NCBI RefSeq assembly: GCF_019112545.1
Contig: NW_025064888.1
Coordinates: 62,001 to 126,000, forward strand
Direction: 5' to 3'
Length of the DNA stretch: 64,000 bases
Source of the DNA: Guyanagaster necrorhizus
Lineage: Eukaryota; Basidiomycota; Agaricomycetes; Agaricales; Physalacriaceae
The notes under the pieces are model-generated. The model saw only the letters and a program-made list of their open reading frames with translations, did no database searches and was not told the DNA's origin. Positions 1-10,912 of the stretch are shown one piece after another; within the stretch, counting starts at the first letter, position 1; the number at the start of each line of letters is the position of its first letter. The position numbers and the translations under genes are program-made.

Positions 1-5
1 TCATG

Positions 6-245
6 TGTTACAATAGATTGAAGAGCTTGGCCTCTCTTCTGTAGCTATCTATCCTCTCTTGTCAAGTAAGCAGCAGAGGTCAGTTGGGCACAGGAAAGGT
101 AAAATGACTGAGACACCTGATAATTACAACTGTGAATATATAGATGATCAGAGAAGGATAAGAGGTAAGTATATATAAAGTAGGGAATAAAGAGTGACAA
201 AGGAAAGGAAAGTATACTAGTATAAGGTATAGATATTTATCAACA
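6..245 (-). repeat. 3' LTR of the copia remnant
   Basis: On the minus strand the repeat starts TGTTGATA right after the polypurine tract and ends TTGTAACA, giving the usual TG...CA ends over 240 bp. The five bases outside it (TCATG, 1-5) would be one half of a target-site duplication; the other half is not in view. No CpG was seen inside it. Confidence 0.65.
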
Positions 246-800
246 CTCTCCCGTATTCATGCTAGTCAATCTCCCATCATGTTGAGTGATTTCAGGTAGC
301 CATGGTGAGCATCATGAGCCAAAGGTTTGGTGAACATGTTGGCAGGATTAGTGTTACTGTGAATGAACTTGACCTTCAAGTTGCCAGTCTTAATGAACTC
401 CTAGATGAAATTCTCCTGAATATTGATATGATGTTTATGTTGTTCATGCTTGAAGTCCAGTGATTGGCTGGGACAGTCAGTCCAGACTCCTATTCTCTTC
501 AAGCAAGCAGTACTGAGCTCTGAGAATACAAACCTCATGAGTGGTATAGCTGATATCATGAACATTGTCTTTACTATCATCAGTCAGATCATATCTGATC
601 ATCCATCTTTTTATGACTGCTTCTCTGTGTCTGACCAGGGGCAGGTTCCAGAGTCTATTATGACTGGAGGCATCTTTTATGTTGGCCACCATTGGAATGC
701 TTTATTTACTCTTCCTTGGTCAATATGCTATGATCACCAAGATCATATATATTTATTTCATCACATACATCATGTCCTGGGCAATTCTCAAGCACATCTG
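6..800 (-). mobile_element. Ty1/copia retrotransposon remnant (3' end, minus strand)
   Basis: Reading the minus strand, about 275-480 encodes the end of a copia RNase H, with the hallmark string NPANMFTKPLAHD followed by YLKSLNM. Upstream, 480-700 shows a weaker RNase H stretch (TACLKRIGVW, like the usual ACKEAIWL) broken by stops and frame changes. A polypurine tract (GGGAGAG on the minus strand) directly abuts the LTR. The body carries no intact frame and is almost free of CpG up to about 800, so it is an old, decayed copy. The boundary on the right is approximate; I cannot identify reverse transcriptase or integrase. Confidence 0.8.
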
Positions 801-1944
801 GGTATCCTCGTCACAAACGCTGTGTATTTGTGTGACTGTCTTTGGGCGTTGACCCTCAACTGGGGTGTGAACTTTGTGGTTGCATTTACATAAGTTCACC
901 ATATTCGAGACATAGTACATCGTATATAGCACTATTTTATGTTATACGCATTATCAGATTCATTTCATTTTATGTCATAGATTTTAGGCTCGTGGATTTC
1001 ATTATGGGGTTATAAATGAAACATTTCAATGGGATTACAGTAAGATAGAGCTCAGCCACTGGAACGATCCACGATTGTGGTCCTATATGGACCTATACAT
1101 CAACATCGGATAGTAAGTGCCTGTTTCAAATTGCGACATCCTGAAGCAGGATTTCTCTCCGAGTACGACGGATCTCTCACCAGCAACGTGATCAAAGGTA
1201 TTCTTCATGAGGATGTTAAAAATTATAAAGGATGGGCTGGAAAGGTGCCAACAAGGAAGCTGGTTTCATTATACGTGGTTCTGAAAATTCGACCATAAAG
1301 AGCGGGGTATCGAGTCTGTGCGCCCGACATGGGGACATCTCCGGATAGAACTGACCATAGGGAATTCGAATTGTTTCGTGACCAGTGAAAAGTAAAGGAT
1401 GTCGGGGGTCATTCGGGGTTTATCTTCATTAAGACAAGTTCAACGCCGGGACTCTAACGCCTCAGACTAGTTAGTTATTTTGTGGAGGCAGGATGGAACT
1501 TTGATAAACATCTGTTAGATCTCGGTATAGCTGAGGCTCAGGGTGAAGTCAAGTGCCTAGATCTTCAAGCTCCAAGTTCGAAAGCACGTTCGAGATCCTT
1601 GGCAAACGGGTTTCAACAAGACCTGAGGGAAGCAACGGACATACCTAGTCTCGATTTGAAACTTGGCAAAAGGTCAAGGAGTACAAGGTATTGAATACGG
1701 GGGCAGGCTTAGCAGCGATAACTAGACAAAGCATACAAAGAAAGGGTGGTAAGAAAAGTATACATGAATCGGAAGTCACAGACAACCAGGTCCGCAAGAA
1801 GAGGCTGGCATCTAGCGCAGTCTGATGAGAAGAACTAGACATGGCTATGGAGAGTTGTGTGGTGTTTCACGGCCGGGCGCTGATCATATGGAGCATCAAA
1901 CTTGGACATTGTCCCTAGATGAAAATAAAAATCAGTCCAAGGTG
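801..1944. other. Intergenic, no gene recognised
   Basis: CpG returns after about 800. The short open frames here (for example 1482-1694, plus strand) show no family resemblance or convincing splice structure. Nothing else supported. Confidence 0.5.
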
Positions 1945-2570
1945 TCAAGGAAAAAACCCAAAAACGTACGTAGCCTCGCCGATAACATTACCAGGCGGGT
2001 TGTACAAACAGGCTATGAGCGTCTGTGAACCCCCAGTGTCGAAGACATCATTACAGGCTGTGTTTCGTGCACATCCTAGCTCCGTAGTTGACTTCCACAC
2101 TACCTGGGTAAAATGATTCAGGACATCAGAACCATCGGTGTAATCCGCTGTATATTCAACAAATGTCATGAGCGCCCGGATCACCAGAGGTAAGAAGAAC
2201 GTCGAAACGTGCCTTCATCAGCCACGAACGCATTGACGGCAGTTTCAATGGAAACCTCCCCTGAACCCGCAACTATGATTTCGCCGTACGAAGTGTCGAG
2301 CAGCTGGCCATTGGTGGCTCTGAATTCGCACTGATTCACCCATAATTGGGCTGCATCGGCAAGGGTGTATGACCATGTCAGCGAATCAGCACCGTGCTGG
2401 ATGCGGATGGCGTTATGGGCGGATAGAAAGGTATACACATCGGACAAAGACGTGTCCCGTCTCGACGCGTGACGCTTCTGAAGGTGGGCAGATGCAGCCG
2501 GCACATAAAGAAAAGACAGAATAGTAGCAATAGCTACGATAAGGAAGGAACGTCGGGCGATGAAGATCAT
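1945..2570 (-). CDS. Secreted CAP/SCP (PR-1-like) protein
   Basis: Two exons (2570-2213, 2147-1945) give about 186 residues. The N-terminus is a signal peptide (basic MIFIARRS, then a hydrophobic run to about residue 28), followed by a Lys-Arg site near residue 33 that Kex2 could cut. The CAP domain follows: the AHNAIR helix with the conserved His, then HFTQVVWKST and LGCA, the family's two signature motifs, and a C-terminal CLYNPPGN. Fungal members such as Pry proteins bind sterols and lipids outside the cell; that role is inferred from the family. The intron (2212-2148, 65 nt) needs a GC donor (AAG/GCACGT): it restores the frame exactly, and I saw no GT donor that does. The family's W-x-x-E segment is diverged (AFVADE). 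Confidence 0.88.
2148..2212 (-). other. GC-AG intron in the CAP gene
   Basis: Donor GCACGT after AAG, acceptor ATACAG, branch-like CTCATGAC. Splicing joins FVADE to ADYTDG and keeps the CAP alignment. It is the only donor I found that avoids the in-frame stop just downstream. Confidence 0.65.
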
Positions 2571-3084
2571 GTCGGGTGTAATGAACGTAAAGCGCTGGCT
2601 CCAAGGCCGCTGTGAAGGTGGTGGGAGGGAAAGACGTGGAAGAATTGTTCTCTTCGCCTTGGCCTGAAGGCGTGTTGATCAATGTGACATGTGGGAACAA
2701 TCGAAAAAGACTCATCCAGTTACCGTGGTGATGATGGGTGATCGTATGTCCACCTCGTATTGGCCCGGATCCGGCGGATAATGAGACCGAGGCTATGCAG
2801 GAAGCTGAACGCAAAGAAAATAAGAGGTTATTTTGAGGAGAATCTGTCCAGATCTCCGCCGGACAAGGTTCACCATCATGAGAGAACGACGTTCACACGA
2901 CATAACGGACACTTCCTTTTCACAGCTTTGAGGAACAGAATGAGGAGTGGCTGGGTAAAATTTTGGCAGTATGTCGGTGATTTGTATGGAGTCAAAAATG
3001 TGTCATTTCGTAACATGCGCACTGATACCTCGCATGGGATGGGAGTACTCTCGGCTTTTGGGGTTCAATGGACCGATGTCATGA
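2571..3084. other. Intergenic between CAP and prefoldin genes
   Basis: Holds the CAP promoter and the prefoldin 3' end. Open frames here (2760-3107 plus; 2413-2814 minus) overlap known genes or look random; no supported gene. Confidence 0.5.
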
Positions 3085-3626
3085 TTACGGTCCAGCAACA
3101 GGTCTGATTTTGTACAATTCTTTGAACGCGTCAAGCTCCTTCTCTTTTGTTTTGTACTGCTCAGCGAGATTACCCACGGCCTGAAGTATCTGTCAAGTCA
3201 TGATCATCTGTAAACTGTCGCAGAAGCTATAAAGACGCGACATACCCCATCCCTATTCATAGTAAGAGCAGGTACGACATCCTTCACGGTCCGTTCAACC
3301 AGAACTCCCCCGATAAGGCGGAAGCATTTGCGATCCGGCTCCTCCGTCAGTGCTTCATTGAGAGTCGTGAGGACAAGCCTGGCAGACCACCATCAGAAAT
3401 CAAAGGCCTTGAAAAAGGATCTCTCTCACACACCCATGCTCATCAGCCTCTGATTCCAGTTCACCAATCTTTCCTGCGAGGTTTCGAAGATCGCTCTGGT
3501 ACCGATTAAACGTCTGCAGAATCTCTGGCTAATCCACTTTAGTTATCAGCAGAAGCACAAGTCCATATAGGACATACCCTGCTCCGATAGCTGAGGAGGC
3601 TTTGTTTTTGCCTTGGTGGCCGACAT
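3085..3626 (-). CDS. PFD2: Prefoldin subunit 2 (GIM4/PFD2)
   Basis: Four short exons (3626-3578, 3524-3434, 3378-3246, 3189-3085) encode 125 residues, the usual size for a beta-class prefoldin. Introns are 53, 55 and 56 nt, all GT-AG. Recognisable pieces in order are the N-terminal helix (EILQTFNRYQSDLRNLAGKI), the central hairpin segment (CFRLIGGVLVERTV) and the C-terminal helix (LAEQYKTKEKELDAFK). Prefoldin is a cytosolic hexamer that holds nascent actin and tubulin and passes them to the CCT chaperonin. The gene is head-to-head with the NDUFS8 gene, start codons 126 bp apart, so they probably share a promoter. Confidence 0.93.
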
Positions 3627-3752
3627 GGTGATGGTCCCGGTCAGAGACAGACTGTTGATGAATTCTAGTGACACGATTGGCCAGAGTCACGTCACGCACC
3701 GTGACCCACAGATTTCCGTGTCACGCCAAGGCTCGGAATTGCAACGTCGACC
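3627..3752. promoter_or_regulatory. Short divergent promoter, PFD2 / NDUFS8
   Basis: Only 126 bp separate the two start codons, so both promoters and 5' leaders must lie here. It contains TCACGTCACG-like sequence (about 3689-3698), a possible bZIP/CRE-type site. No TATA box is evident. Confidence 0.5.
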
Positions 3753-4770
3753 ATGTCTTTTGCTCGTGGACGCGCCTTTGCGGCCTTCCAGTCTTCTCTC
3801 AAATTGCTGCAGCTGTCGTCTTCGATGTCTTCCCGTTCTCTGCCTTTAACTCGCCGGCTTTTGTCGACATCGGCATCTATTCGCCAGCTACAAGGCTTGA
3901 AATCCAACAATACCGACCTCGAGAGTGACATGAAGCTTTTGCACCATCATCGGAGCCATGACCCCAGACTGTTCGACGAGGCTGGCCGTGACCTCAATCC
4001 GTACAGAGAGGGTCCCAGTGCTGTTGACAAGGCCGTGCATTTGTTCTTCCTTACCGAGATCGTGAGAGGTACGTTGGATAAACTTGGAAAATGGGATGTC
4101 CCTATAACGCTTTCTCAGGAATGTGGATTGTCTTAGAGAACTTCTTCCGCCAACCGTACACGATCAAGTATCCTTTTGAAAAAGGCCCCTTGTCGCCGAG
4201 GTTCAGAGGAGAACATGCTTTGCGCCGCTATCCCAGTGGTGAGGAGAGATGTATTGGTGAGGGGATGCTTCGTCTTCCATTCCCACGTTACTGACTTCAT
4301 GTCCGAACCAAAGCTTGTAAGCTTTGCGAGGCCATTTGCCCCGCCCAGGCTATTACCATTGAAAGCGAGACTCGAATGGATGGGTCAAGGCGAACAACGA
4401 AATATGGTCCGTAGTCTCTATGAATCATGAACCTAGGTTACACTCATGCTCCGCTCAAAAGATATCGACATGACGAAATGTATCTACTGCGGCTTCTGCC
4501 AGGAAGCTTGTCCAGTGGATGCCATCGTTGAAAGTAAGTTGATTGGTTGCTTTGGATACCCGTCATCTGAGCTTATTGTCTGTAAAGCTCAAAACCAAGA
4601 ATTTGCTACGGAGACGCGCGAAGAGCTGCTGTACAACAAAGAGAAGCTTCTTATGAACGGGGACAGGGCTGAGGCTGAAATCGCTGCCAACCTTTACGGT
4701 GCGTTCATCTGCCTTTCTTGATTATGCATCCTCTTATACCATTTATTCAGCCGAACATGTCTACCGGTGA
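3753..4770 (+). CDS. NDUFS8: NADH:ubiquinone oxidoreductase 23 kDa Fe-S subunit (TYKY, NDUFS8)
   Basis: Six exons (3753-4068, 4119-4256, 4314-4406, 4462-4533, 4588-4698, 4751-4770) give 249 residues. The start has a basic, serine-rich mitochondrial presequence (residues 1 to about 45). The core motifs are [16 protein letters not shown], then [20 protein letters not shown], then two ferredoxin motifs, [12 protein letters not shown] and [12 protein letters not shown], which ligate clusters N6a and N6b. This subunit carries electrons along the peripheral arm of complex I in the matrix. Introns are 50-57 nt GT-AG. The end [16 protein letters not shown] is typical. Confidence is very high; the presequence start is the first ATG with a good context. 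Confidence 0.97.
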
Positions 4771-5579
4771 AAAGCAGGCCTAGTCTGACAGAGTAGCGGG
4801 GTAGCTAAGGTGGTGTAATCTAATATATCAATCCATAAGGATACTGGACAACTATTGACCGATGAACAAACCTTTCTATACTCGTGAGACGAGTTCTATG
4901 CTCAGGAGTTCGGGCAAGATTTCTTCCCTTCTTTCCCGGCCAATTATATTCAAGATAATGCAGGGCTGTTAGAAAATTGCCGTCGTCAAAAAATTTTTTT
5001 TTCCACACTTGCTCACCAGACACCACATCTACAACCTCGCTTCCACATGATATCCTAATATTCATAGATGGCTGTCCAGACAGTAATTGGTTCAATTCTA
5101 TTGGAACCATTCAATCATTTCCACCGGCTAGAACCGACGGGCACTACTCTAGGTACTTATTCATTTTATCTGCGCTATAAAGAAATGATCCTGATGCATT
5201 CGTTACTCGAATGCATTGTCAGTGTGACTCGCTGAGCTGGAAATTCTCATACATAGCCTGCCGTACTCTGGCCTCCCTAAACCAACCTATGATCAACCCA
5301 ACCGCGTGTATACTCGCCCTAAATAGACGCATAGCTGTGGAAAACCAAATACGGCGACTTCCCAATACTCCTCGGAAGAACACCGATCAATGATACGTGG
5401 TATGCGCCACCGCCGGGAGTGGGAACCACTATGTCAATTCGTCCACCAGCTCGCCAGGAGTAGTTTTCATCTAAGTTTTCAGTCTCACCAAACCTACTCT
5501 GAGACTATGACTCCTTTACAGACTTGGGGTCATTCGTATTCGATCCACCTACCGCCTTCTTGCCCACTGCCTACCACAA
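4771..5579. other. Intergenic, no gene recognised
   Basis: A 96-codon minus-strand frame (4820-5110) and small plus-strand frames show no homology I recognise. A T-rich tract lies near 4991-5002. Confidence 0.45.
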
Positions 5580-6276
5580 ATGGACTTGCACCTCAGTCTT
5601 GATTCCGACTCTATTGGGAATGCAGAGAATCCGCGTCCAAAGAAGCTCCGAGGTGTCAAGTATCACAAGTACGATCCGTTCTCTTCAATACAGTGTGTTA
5701 TCTATCTCCTTGCTAACCTGCAACCCGGACAGACCTTCCGTGAAAGGGACTCCCCGCCGGAGTCTGCGTGCCCACGAAGCCATTCCCGAATACACCAAGT
5801 CATCTATCAAGATATCAGCTCGTCGTACGTGTGCTACGATGTGCAGTCCCCTATCAGCACAGCAGAATCACAGTCCATTTGACAGTGAGCATCCCACGCG
5901 CACTACTAATAGACTCCATATGTCAAGTCTTGGGAAAGCCTCTGGTATGCAGTCAGGTAGTAATGCTGCGAGCACCCGTTCCGTAACACACGATCGAACG
6001 TCGTCATCGGCTTCTCCTCCATTGTTTACCGCCGCCTCTAATGGTCTGTCCCGGGTCCGTCAACAGCTAGAGCGAGAAACAGCTCGCCTCGGTCGAAATC
6101 TCTCCATTATGGATTTCGTACTAGATTCGAGATCTCCCTGGGTAGATTTCTCGGTGGAGATGATCCTAGAGATTGCGATCCGAAGCCATCTGTATTCTCC
6201 TTCACGTCGTCGCGAGTACGGGTTCGGGGATGAGCACAGCTTCAAGGCATACTGGGACGAGGAGGCGATGATCTAG
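5580..6276 (+). CDS. Hypothetical protein (218 aa)
   Basis: Model: exon 5580-5692, 40 nt intron (5693-5732, GTGTGT donor, GCTAAC branch, ACAG acceptor), exon 5733-6276. Splicing changes from the frame beginning MDLHLSLDSDSIGN to the frame ending FKAYWDEEAMI and keeps it open to TAG. The N-terminus has a basic patch (RPKKLRGVKYHKY); the middle is Ser/Thr-rich and probably disordered; the last third (QQLERETARLGRNLSIMDFV and on) looks helical and folded. I recognise no family. A second intron around 5883-5925 is possible. The start is the first ATG in the exon 1 frame. Confidence 0.5.
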
Positions 6277-6945
6277 GCCGGCGTTCAAGATCACAGCCAG
6301 CCCCTCTTAGGGGGGAATCGGTTTCCGGATTCCTGCGAGCGCTCCACTGTTTCTGTTCATGTCACCAATGGGTAAATATTACAACTGAGGCACGAACTAT
6401 ACGGGACGGGTCCTAGCTAGATATGCGAATAGTACGGCCGTAGCTTCGCCGGTATTGAGGAGAGCCACCACGAAATGTCATATGCACGTCTTCTTGAGCT
6501 ACGAAAAGGGTGTCCTGGGGTCATGTCACTAGTCTTCGTACTGTTGTTCCATCCGGTTACTTACTCAAAGCGAGTGTACCTTGCTAAATTATCGTGGAGT
6601 CTAGGCTCGGAGTGAGATCCCGCGCTGACACCAGTTGCTCCGTTTCGTAGTGCGCTCGTCATCACACTGCTCGGGCGTAGCGTGTCTCCAATGAACATTA
6701 TGATAAATGAGCCTCGTACACATTACGCCACATAGTACCTACAACGTCATGGGCACAAGGTTTTTGAAGTGAGAATGACGTTTGTGTGTGTGTGGATGGT
6801 ATATCTATGATGTTTTATTTAACCCTTGTATAGAGGATAGGAAGAGAAGTTGTACATAACTACAGAAGGATTGCACGACAACAGAAATAGGAAGAAATGC
6901 CTTGATTATCGTACCTTAATGTCCAAACAGAACCGTTAGAGACTT
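6277..6945. other. Intergenic, convergent 3' ends
   Basis: Lies between the ends of two convergent genes. Contains a short GT run (about 6782-6793) and AT-rich 3'-end-like sequence. No gene seen. Confidence 0.45.
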
Positions 6946-8768
6946 TCAAGGCCCCATGCGGTCGTCATCCTGGTCCTCACCACCCCGTACGCGCTCCCTG
7001 TGATATCGTTTGGAATTCCTGTCCTGCCCGGGATAGAGCGCTGCCATGGCAGGATCATCAACCTCCATCATATCTACACTTCTTCGTTTTCTGGCGTCAA
7101 TCCTAGCAGAGGACCTTCCTTGCTCCGAAGGTGTATAAACGCCACCGCCACCTCCACCACGATCTCTCGACTGTGATCGTCCGTCTTCGTGTACAAAGTC
7201 CAATTCTTCCTGAGGTGGGGCTGACGGCGGTTGAGCCTGACTGACAGGACGCAACCTAAACGATCGCGGTCGATCGTGGTCATAGTATTGGCCACGGGAG
7301 TCCGGACGAGAAGGACCGTCAGCCCCGCCAATGCCAGATCCTGAAGCACCTGATCCTGAGCCAGGCGTTTCGGACCGCGAATGCTGCATAGGGTAGCCAG
7401 GACCCGCGCTCGCGCTGCCAGCTGACATTTCATGGTAATACCCTGGTTCTTCGCGCATACGCGACGTGTGATGGTCTGTGTATTCCATGGAGTGTCTGGA
7501 AGACCGATGTACCACCGGAGGCGAGTGCATGTGAGCAGGGCCTAACTCAGCCTCCCGGCCACCGCGCATCATGTCGCGACGGTCACGTTCTCTTAGCTCC
7601 CATTGACGTTCCGCATCGTAGTCAATCTCGCGTTGGCGGTCCCGATGATCCTCTCTGTTGATGTACGTGCCGGGACCGAGACGCTGGTGGTTGTGCACTC
7701 TACTAGAAGACGACCGGGCATCAGACGAATGCGAGCGAGGAGATAGCGGGCCCATGGCATGATTGTGCATATCGCCATGCGGAATAGCTAGTTCGTGCAT
7801 ATCTTGACGTCGGGAACGTTCACGATCTGACGGAGGTGGCGAACTGAGCAGGACGTGGCCAACGGGTGGCAGGCTATCCCCTGGATACGGATGCGGCACA
7901 TAAGGTGCCGGAGGACCCCTCCGGGAACCAGAATGGGACCGTTCATGAGATGGACTGACGTGAGAATGGTGGGTGGTTGGACTTGTGGTATGAGAATGAG
8001 ACCGAGTTGAATGACTTCGTCCTGGTTCCATGGGTGGCTGCATGGGAGGTAAAGGGGGTATTGCACCGAGACGCGCGTCGTGGGCTGGTGGAACGCCTGC
8101 TGAGCTGCGCCGTGTCAAGCGTATCGACGATGTTGCCGGCGCGACTGCTGGGCCTAAGGATGGATCAGCAACAGGCAGGGGTCGTCCGTCGGGGCCAGTG
8201 ACGACCCTAACATTGCCATGGATGCGAAGATACTCGACAAGAGCAGGATCGTGGTCCATAGGTGGTCCCTCGCGGTGAAGGTGGGAGGTGGGCAAGGGCT
8301 GTCCCTGAGGGGCGATAGGAGGGAGCGGCTGGCGATCCTGCAATTCTGGCGAGTGAGGGTGAGGCGCGACCGAAAGGCGTTCATAAAGAATGCTGATAAA
8401 AGATTTTTGGAGAAATTATTAGACATACGGAGGAAGGAAAACAGAAAATGAATATTGTGACTCACGCCCTCTCGAGTTTCATCCGTTGGATATTTCGCTT
8501 GGCCTGCATAACCTTGAGCTGGAGTTTATCATTGTCCTTTCCGGCAGGTCAGCGACGGAAAACATATGAAATACGTTTTGGCACACACCGACTCAATTTC
8601 TTTGACTTTTCTCTTCAACTCCTTGTATTTGTTGTGGTACTTTGCATCTTCAGCACCGGCCGTAATACCTCCAGAGTATGCTTTTGATTTTTGCTGCTTT
8701 GCAGACTGGATTTGGGCTTGAGTTGTGTTGGAGAGATGTGCATTTCCTGGCGAGGGTTGTCTGGACAT
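6946..8768 (-). CDS. Coiled-coil protein resembling the INO80 complex subunit F domain
   Basis: Three exons (8768-8589, 8536-8466, 8392-6946) encode 565 residues. Residues about 40-95 form a coiled coil typical of the TFPT/INO80F domain in fungi: KYKELKRKVKEIES joined across intron 1 to DNDKLQLKVMQAKRNIQRMK and, across intron 2, LERAILYERL. The rest is long, low-complexity and disordered, rich in Pro, His, Ser, Arg and Gly (HSHTTSPTTHHSH, GGGGGG), ending with a basic patch (ARKRRSVDMMEVDD) that could be a nuclear signal. If the match holds it is a nuclear chromatin-remodelling subunit; I am surer of the domain shape than of complex membership. The ATG at 8768 was preferred over upstream in-frame codons. 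Confidence 0.7.
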
Positions 8769-9384
8769 GATGGTTCGAAAAAAAGAACCAGGGCCAGATT
8801 GCTGGCAGGTGATGGATATTTTCGGCGCCAAATTCTCGCTACGAAGGTGTTGTTGCCTTTTTTAGGAAGAGCTTAGGGCCAAAGTGACGAGTCTCCATCC
8901 GACCATTTCTTTCGGCTGTATGAATTATTATGTCTGCCATCATATGTAGCCAATCATTCGCACCCCCGGATGGCTGAAATTACGAATTCAGTCGATGAAT
9001 TAAATAAATAATGTGGCCTCTCCACGTAACAGCTCTTGGCTGACCAAGATGCCAGCGCCATGATACATATCTCATATCTACTACGTACGATGCATTATGC
9101 GGCAGATCAGCAAATCAGATGCGGCCAATTTCGGAATCGGTATCTCGTCACATCATTTGTGGCTGCTCACGTGACCACAAACTTGGCCAGACACCACCAC
9201 CACCGTTGTCGTCGTCGTCGTCGTCGTCGCTGTAGTCATTCTAGTTGCCTATCAACCAGTGAGTTAGCCTTTTACACTTCTGCATCACCAGTATGCTAAG
9301 AATGTTTCTAGTGTCGATCCCATATAGACAGTATGTGCATGGACCGGCACCATTTTGATCAGCTCTAAGTGTAGCACTAGGGAT
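8769..9384. promoter_or_regulatory. Divergent intergenic region with a GTC microsatellite
   Basis: Separates two divergently transcribed genes (INO80F-like and GRIM-19). Around 9205-9232 is a (GTC)n run, about eight units. Open frames across it are trinucleotide artefacts. Confidence 0.5.
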
Positions 9385-10055
9385 ATGCCCCCACCGGGAG
9401 GCTTCGAGTCCGTCAAGTACAAACGGAACTTGCCTTTTCGTGGACCCGGAGCTTTCGCCATTCTGGGTGGTGTCACGCTTGTCTCCGCGTATGGCTTCTA
9501 TCGATTGGGTAAAGGAAATCTAGAGAAACGGTATGTGACCTCTGTTTGCGCTACTTCCACCGAAGTGCAGACGTCAGCTGAACGTGGAACGTGTTCATTT
9601 GGGTCCCGCTCGTCGATAAACGTGGCTCTTTGCTGGATCCGTCCGCCCAATGGAGCGTTTATCTGCACTGGATCGCGCGGTCCGTTATGAAGGGGCAGTA
9701 TGGAATCTGATCCTTCTTTTTTTCTATTGTTTCTTTATTGCAGGGAGCTGGAGAGAGAAAAGGTCTGGTCGCGTATCCACCTGGTCCCCCTTCTGCTGGC
9801 CGAGGGTGATCGCGCCGCGTATGCTCGCCACCAAGCGGACATTGCTTTAGAAAAGGCTATTATGAAGGATGTGGCCGGTTGGGAGGTAAGTGTGTCTGGC
9901 TTGAACCGATGTAGCCGTGATTGATTTGCGATCCGTCATTTCCGAACGGCACTTCTAATCGCTATTCATCTTTACCTGTTGCGCAATTCGGCCAGGCTGG
10001 TAAAAGCGTCTACAACAACTCGAAATACGAATCGCCACGGATTAACATATCGTAG
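9385..10055 (+). CDS. NDUFA13: Complex I subunit GRIM-19 (NDUFA13/B16.6)
   Basis: Three exons (9385-9530, 9744-9885, 9996-10055) give 115 residues. Family features: MPPPGGFESVKYKRNLPFRGP at the N-terminus, one membrane helix (about residues 26-42, AFAILGGVTLVSAYGFY), then the charged helix beginning RELEREKVWSRIHLVPLL. It ends SKYESPRINIS, short for the family (usually 120-145). GRIM-19 is an accessory subunit spanning the inner mitochondrial membrane at the foot of the complex I peripheral arm. Introns of 213 and 110 nt are long for this region. It is the second complex I subunit within 6 kb of NDUFS8, probably by chance. Confidence 0.93.
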
Positions 10056-10912
10056 TGATGTATTTCGGACTTCCGAACACCGACGTCTTCCATTAGAGCC
10101 TGAAATTAAGAAAAGAGACTCATGGCAGTATTATTGATCTTGAGTGATGGCTGGATTTATTGGACAGATTCGATACATTTGATGCATACTGTCGGAAGGA
10201 GATATGTAGACCTTTGTGAGGGAGAGAAGGCCGAGGCGTCGATGTCCAAAAACAGACAGTGGCCACAAGGCCGGAAATGCCCGATCAACAGGGTCATATA
10301 TACCAAATTTGGAAAATGCGTGGGAAGGGAAAGTACGGGTTTTGCTATTTTTTTTTTTTTTCCCGTTTCAGCCACACTTGCACTAGTCTCCGTGTTAGTG
10401 AATTCTCGAAAAGTCTGGTGATTTGTCTTTTGATTTGTTTTCGCGGGACGGAAAGAGATACTAATTCGATACAGGTGTGCGGCAATTGACTGCTGTTTGC
10501 ACAAAACTTATATAGCACATATCGGTACTTATCTTGGATCTATCAAACCCTCCGGACACCGACATATGCTCTGTCACCTCGCATCAGCTGTGCTATAATT
10601 GGGCGTTTTTCTTCGATAACCTGATCAGGATAACGGTGAGAAGCAATAGAACAACAAAGACCTCCTGTCTCCCCCTTCCTTACGCGGCTCGGGGGGCAAT
10701 CTTGGCTTTTGTCGTGACTGATTCATGTCGAGTCAGTAACATACACAGGAATGGAAACATTTCGAAGGCCGCTCCGGATTCCTCTTAAGCTCAGCTTCCG
10801 ACTCCTCAGGGCGTTTTCTTGTGCCCGAACTTCCTCTTGCGTGACTGCGCCACGTATTTTTAAGCGCAACAGCCTGCGGTTATCATCTCCCCCTTCTCCT
10901 CCATCCCTAGCC
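10056..10912. other. Intergenic and probable 5' leader of the HMG gene
   Basis: An in-frame upstream ATG at 10,751 exists, but the peptide it would add is Arg/Leu-rich and unlike a domain. A T13 run lies near 10,349. No separate gene seen. Confidence 0.45.

Noticed and set aside
450..893. 147-codon plus-strand frame at the left edge
   Set aside because: Antisense to the copia RNase H; open only because the region has lost CpG and has skewed composition.
9036..9299. Plus-strand frame with Arg/His repeats
   Set aside because: Product of the GTC microsatellite in the divergent promoter.
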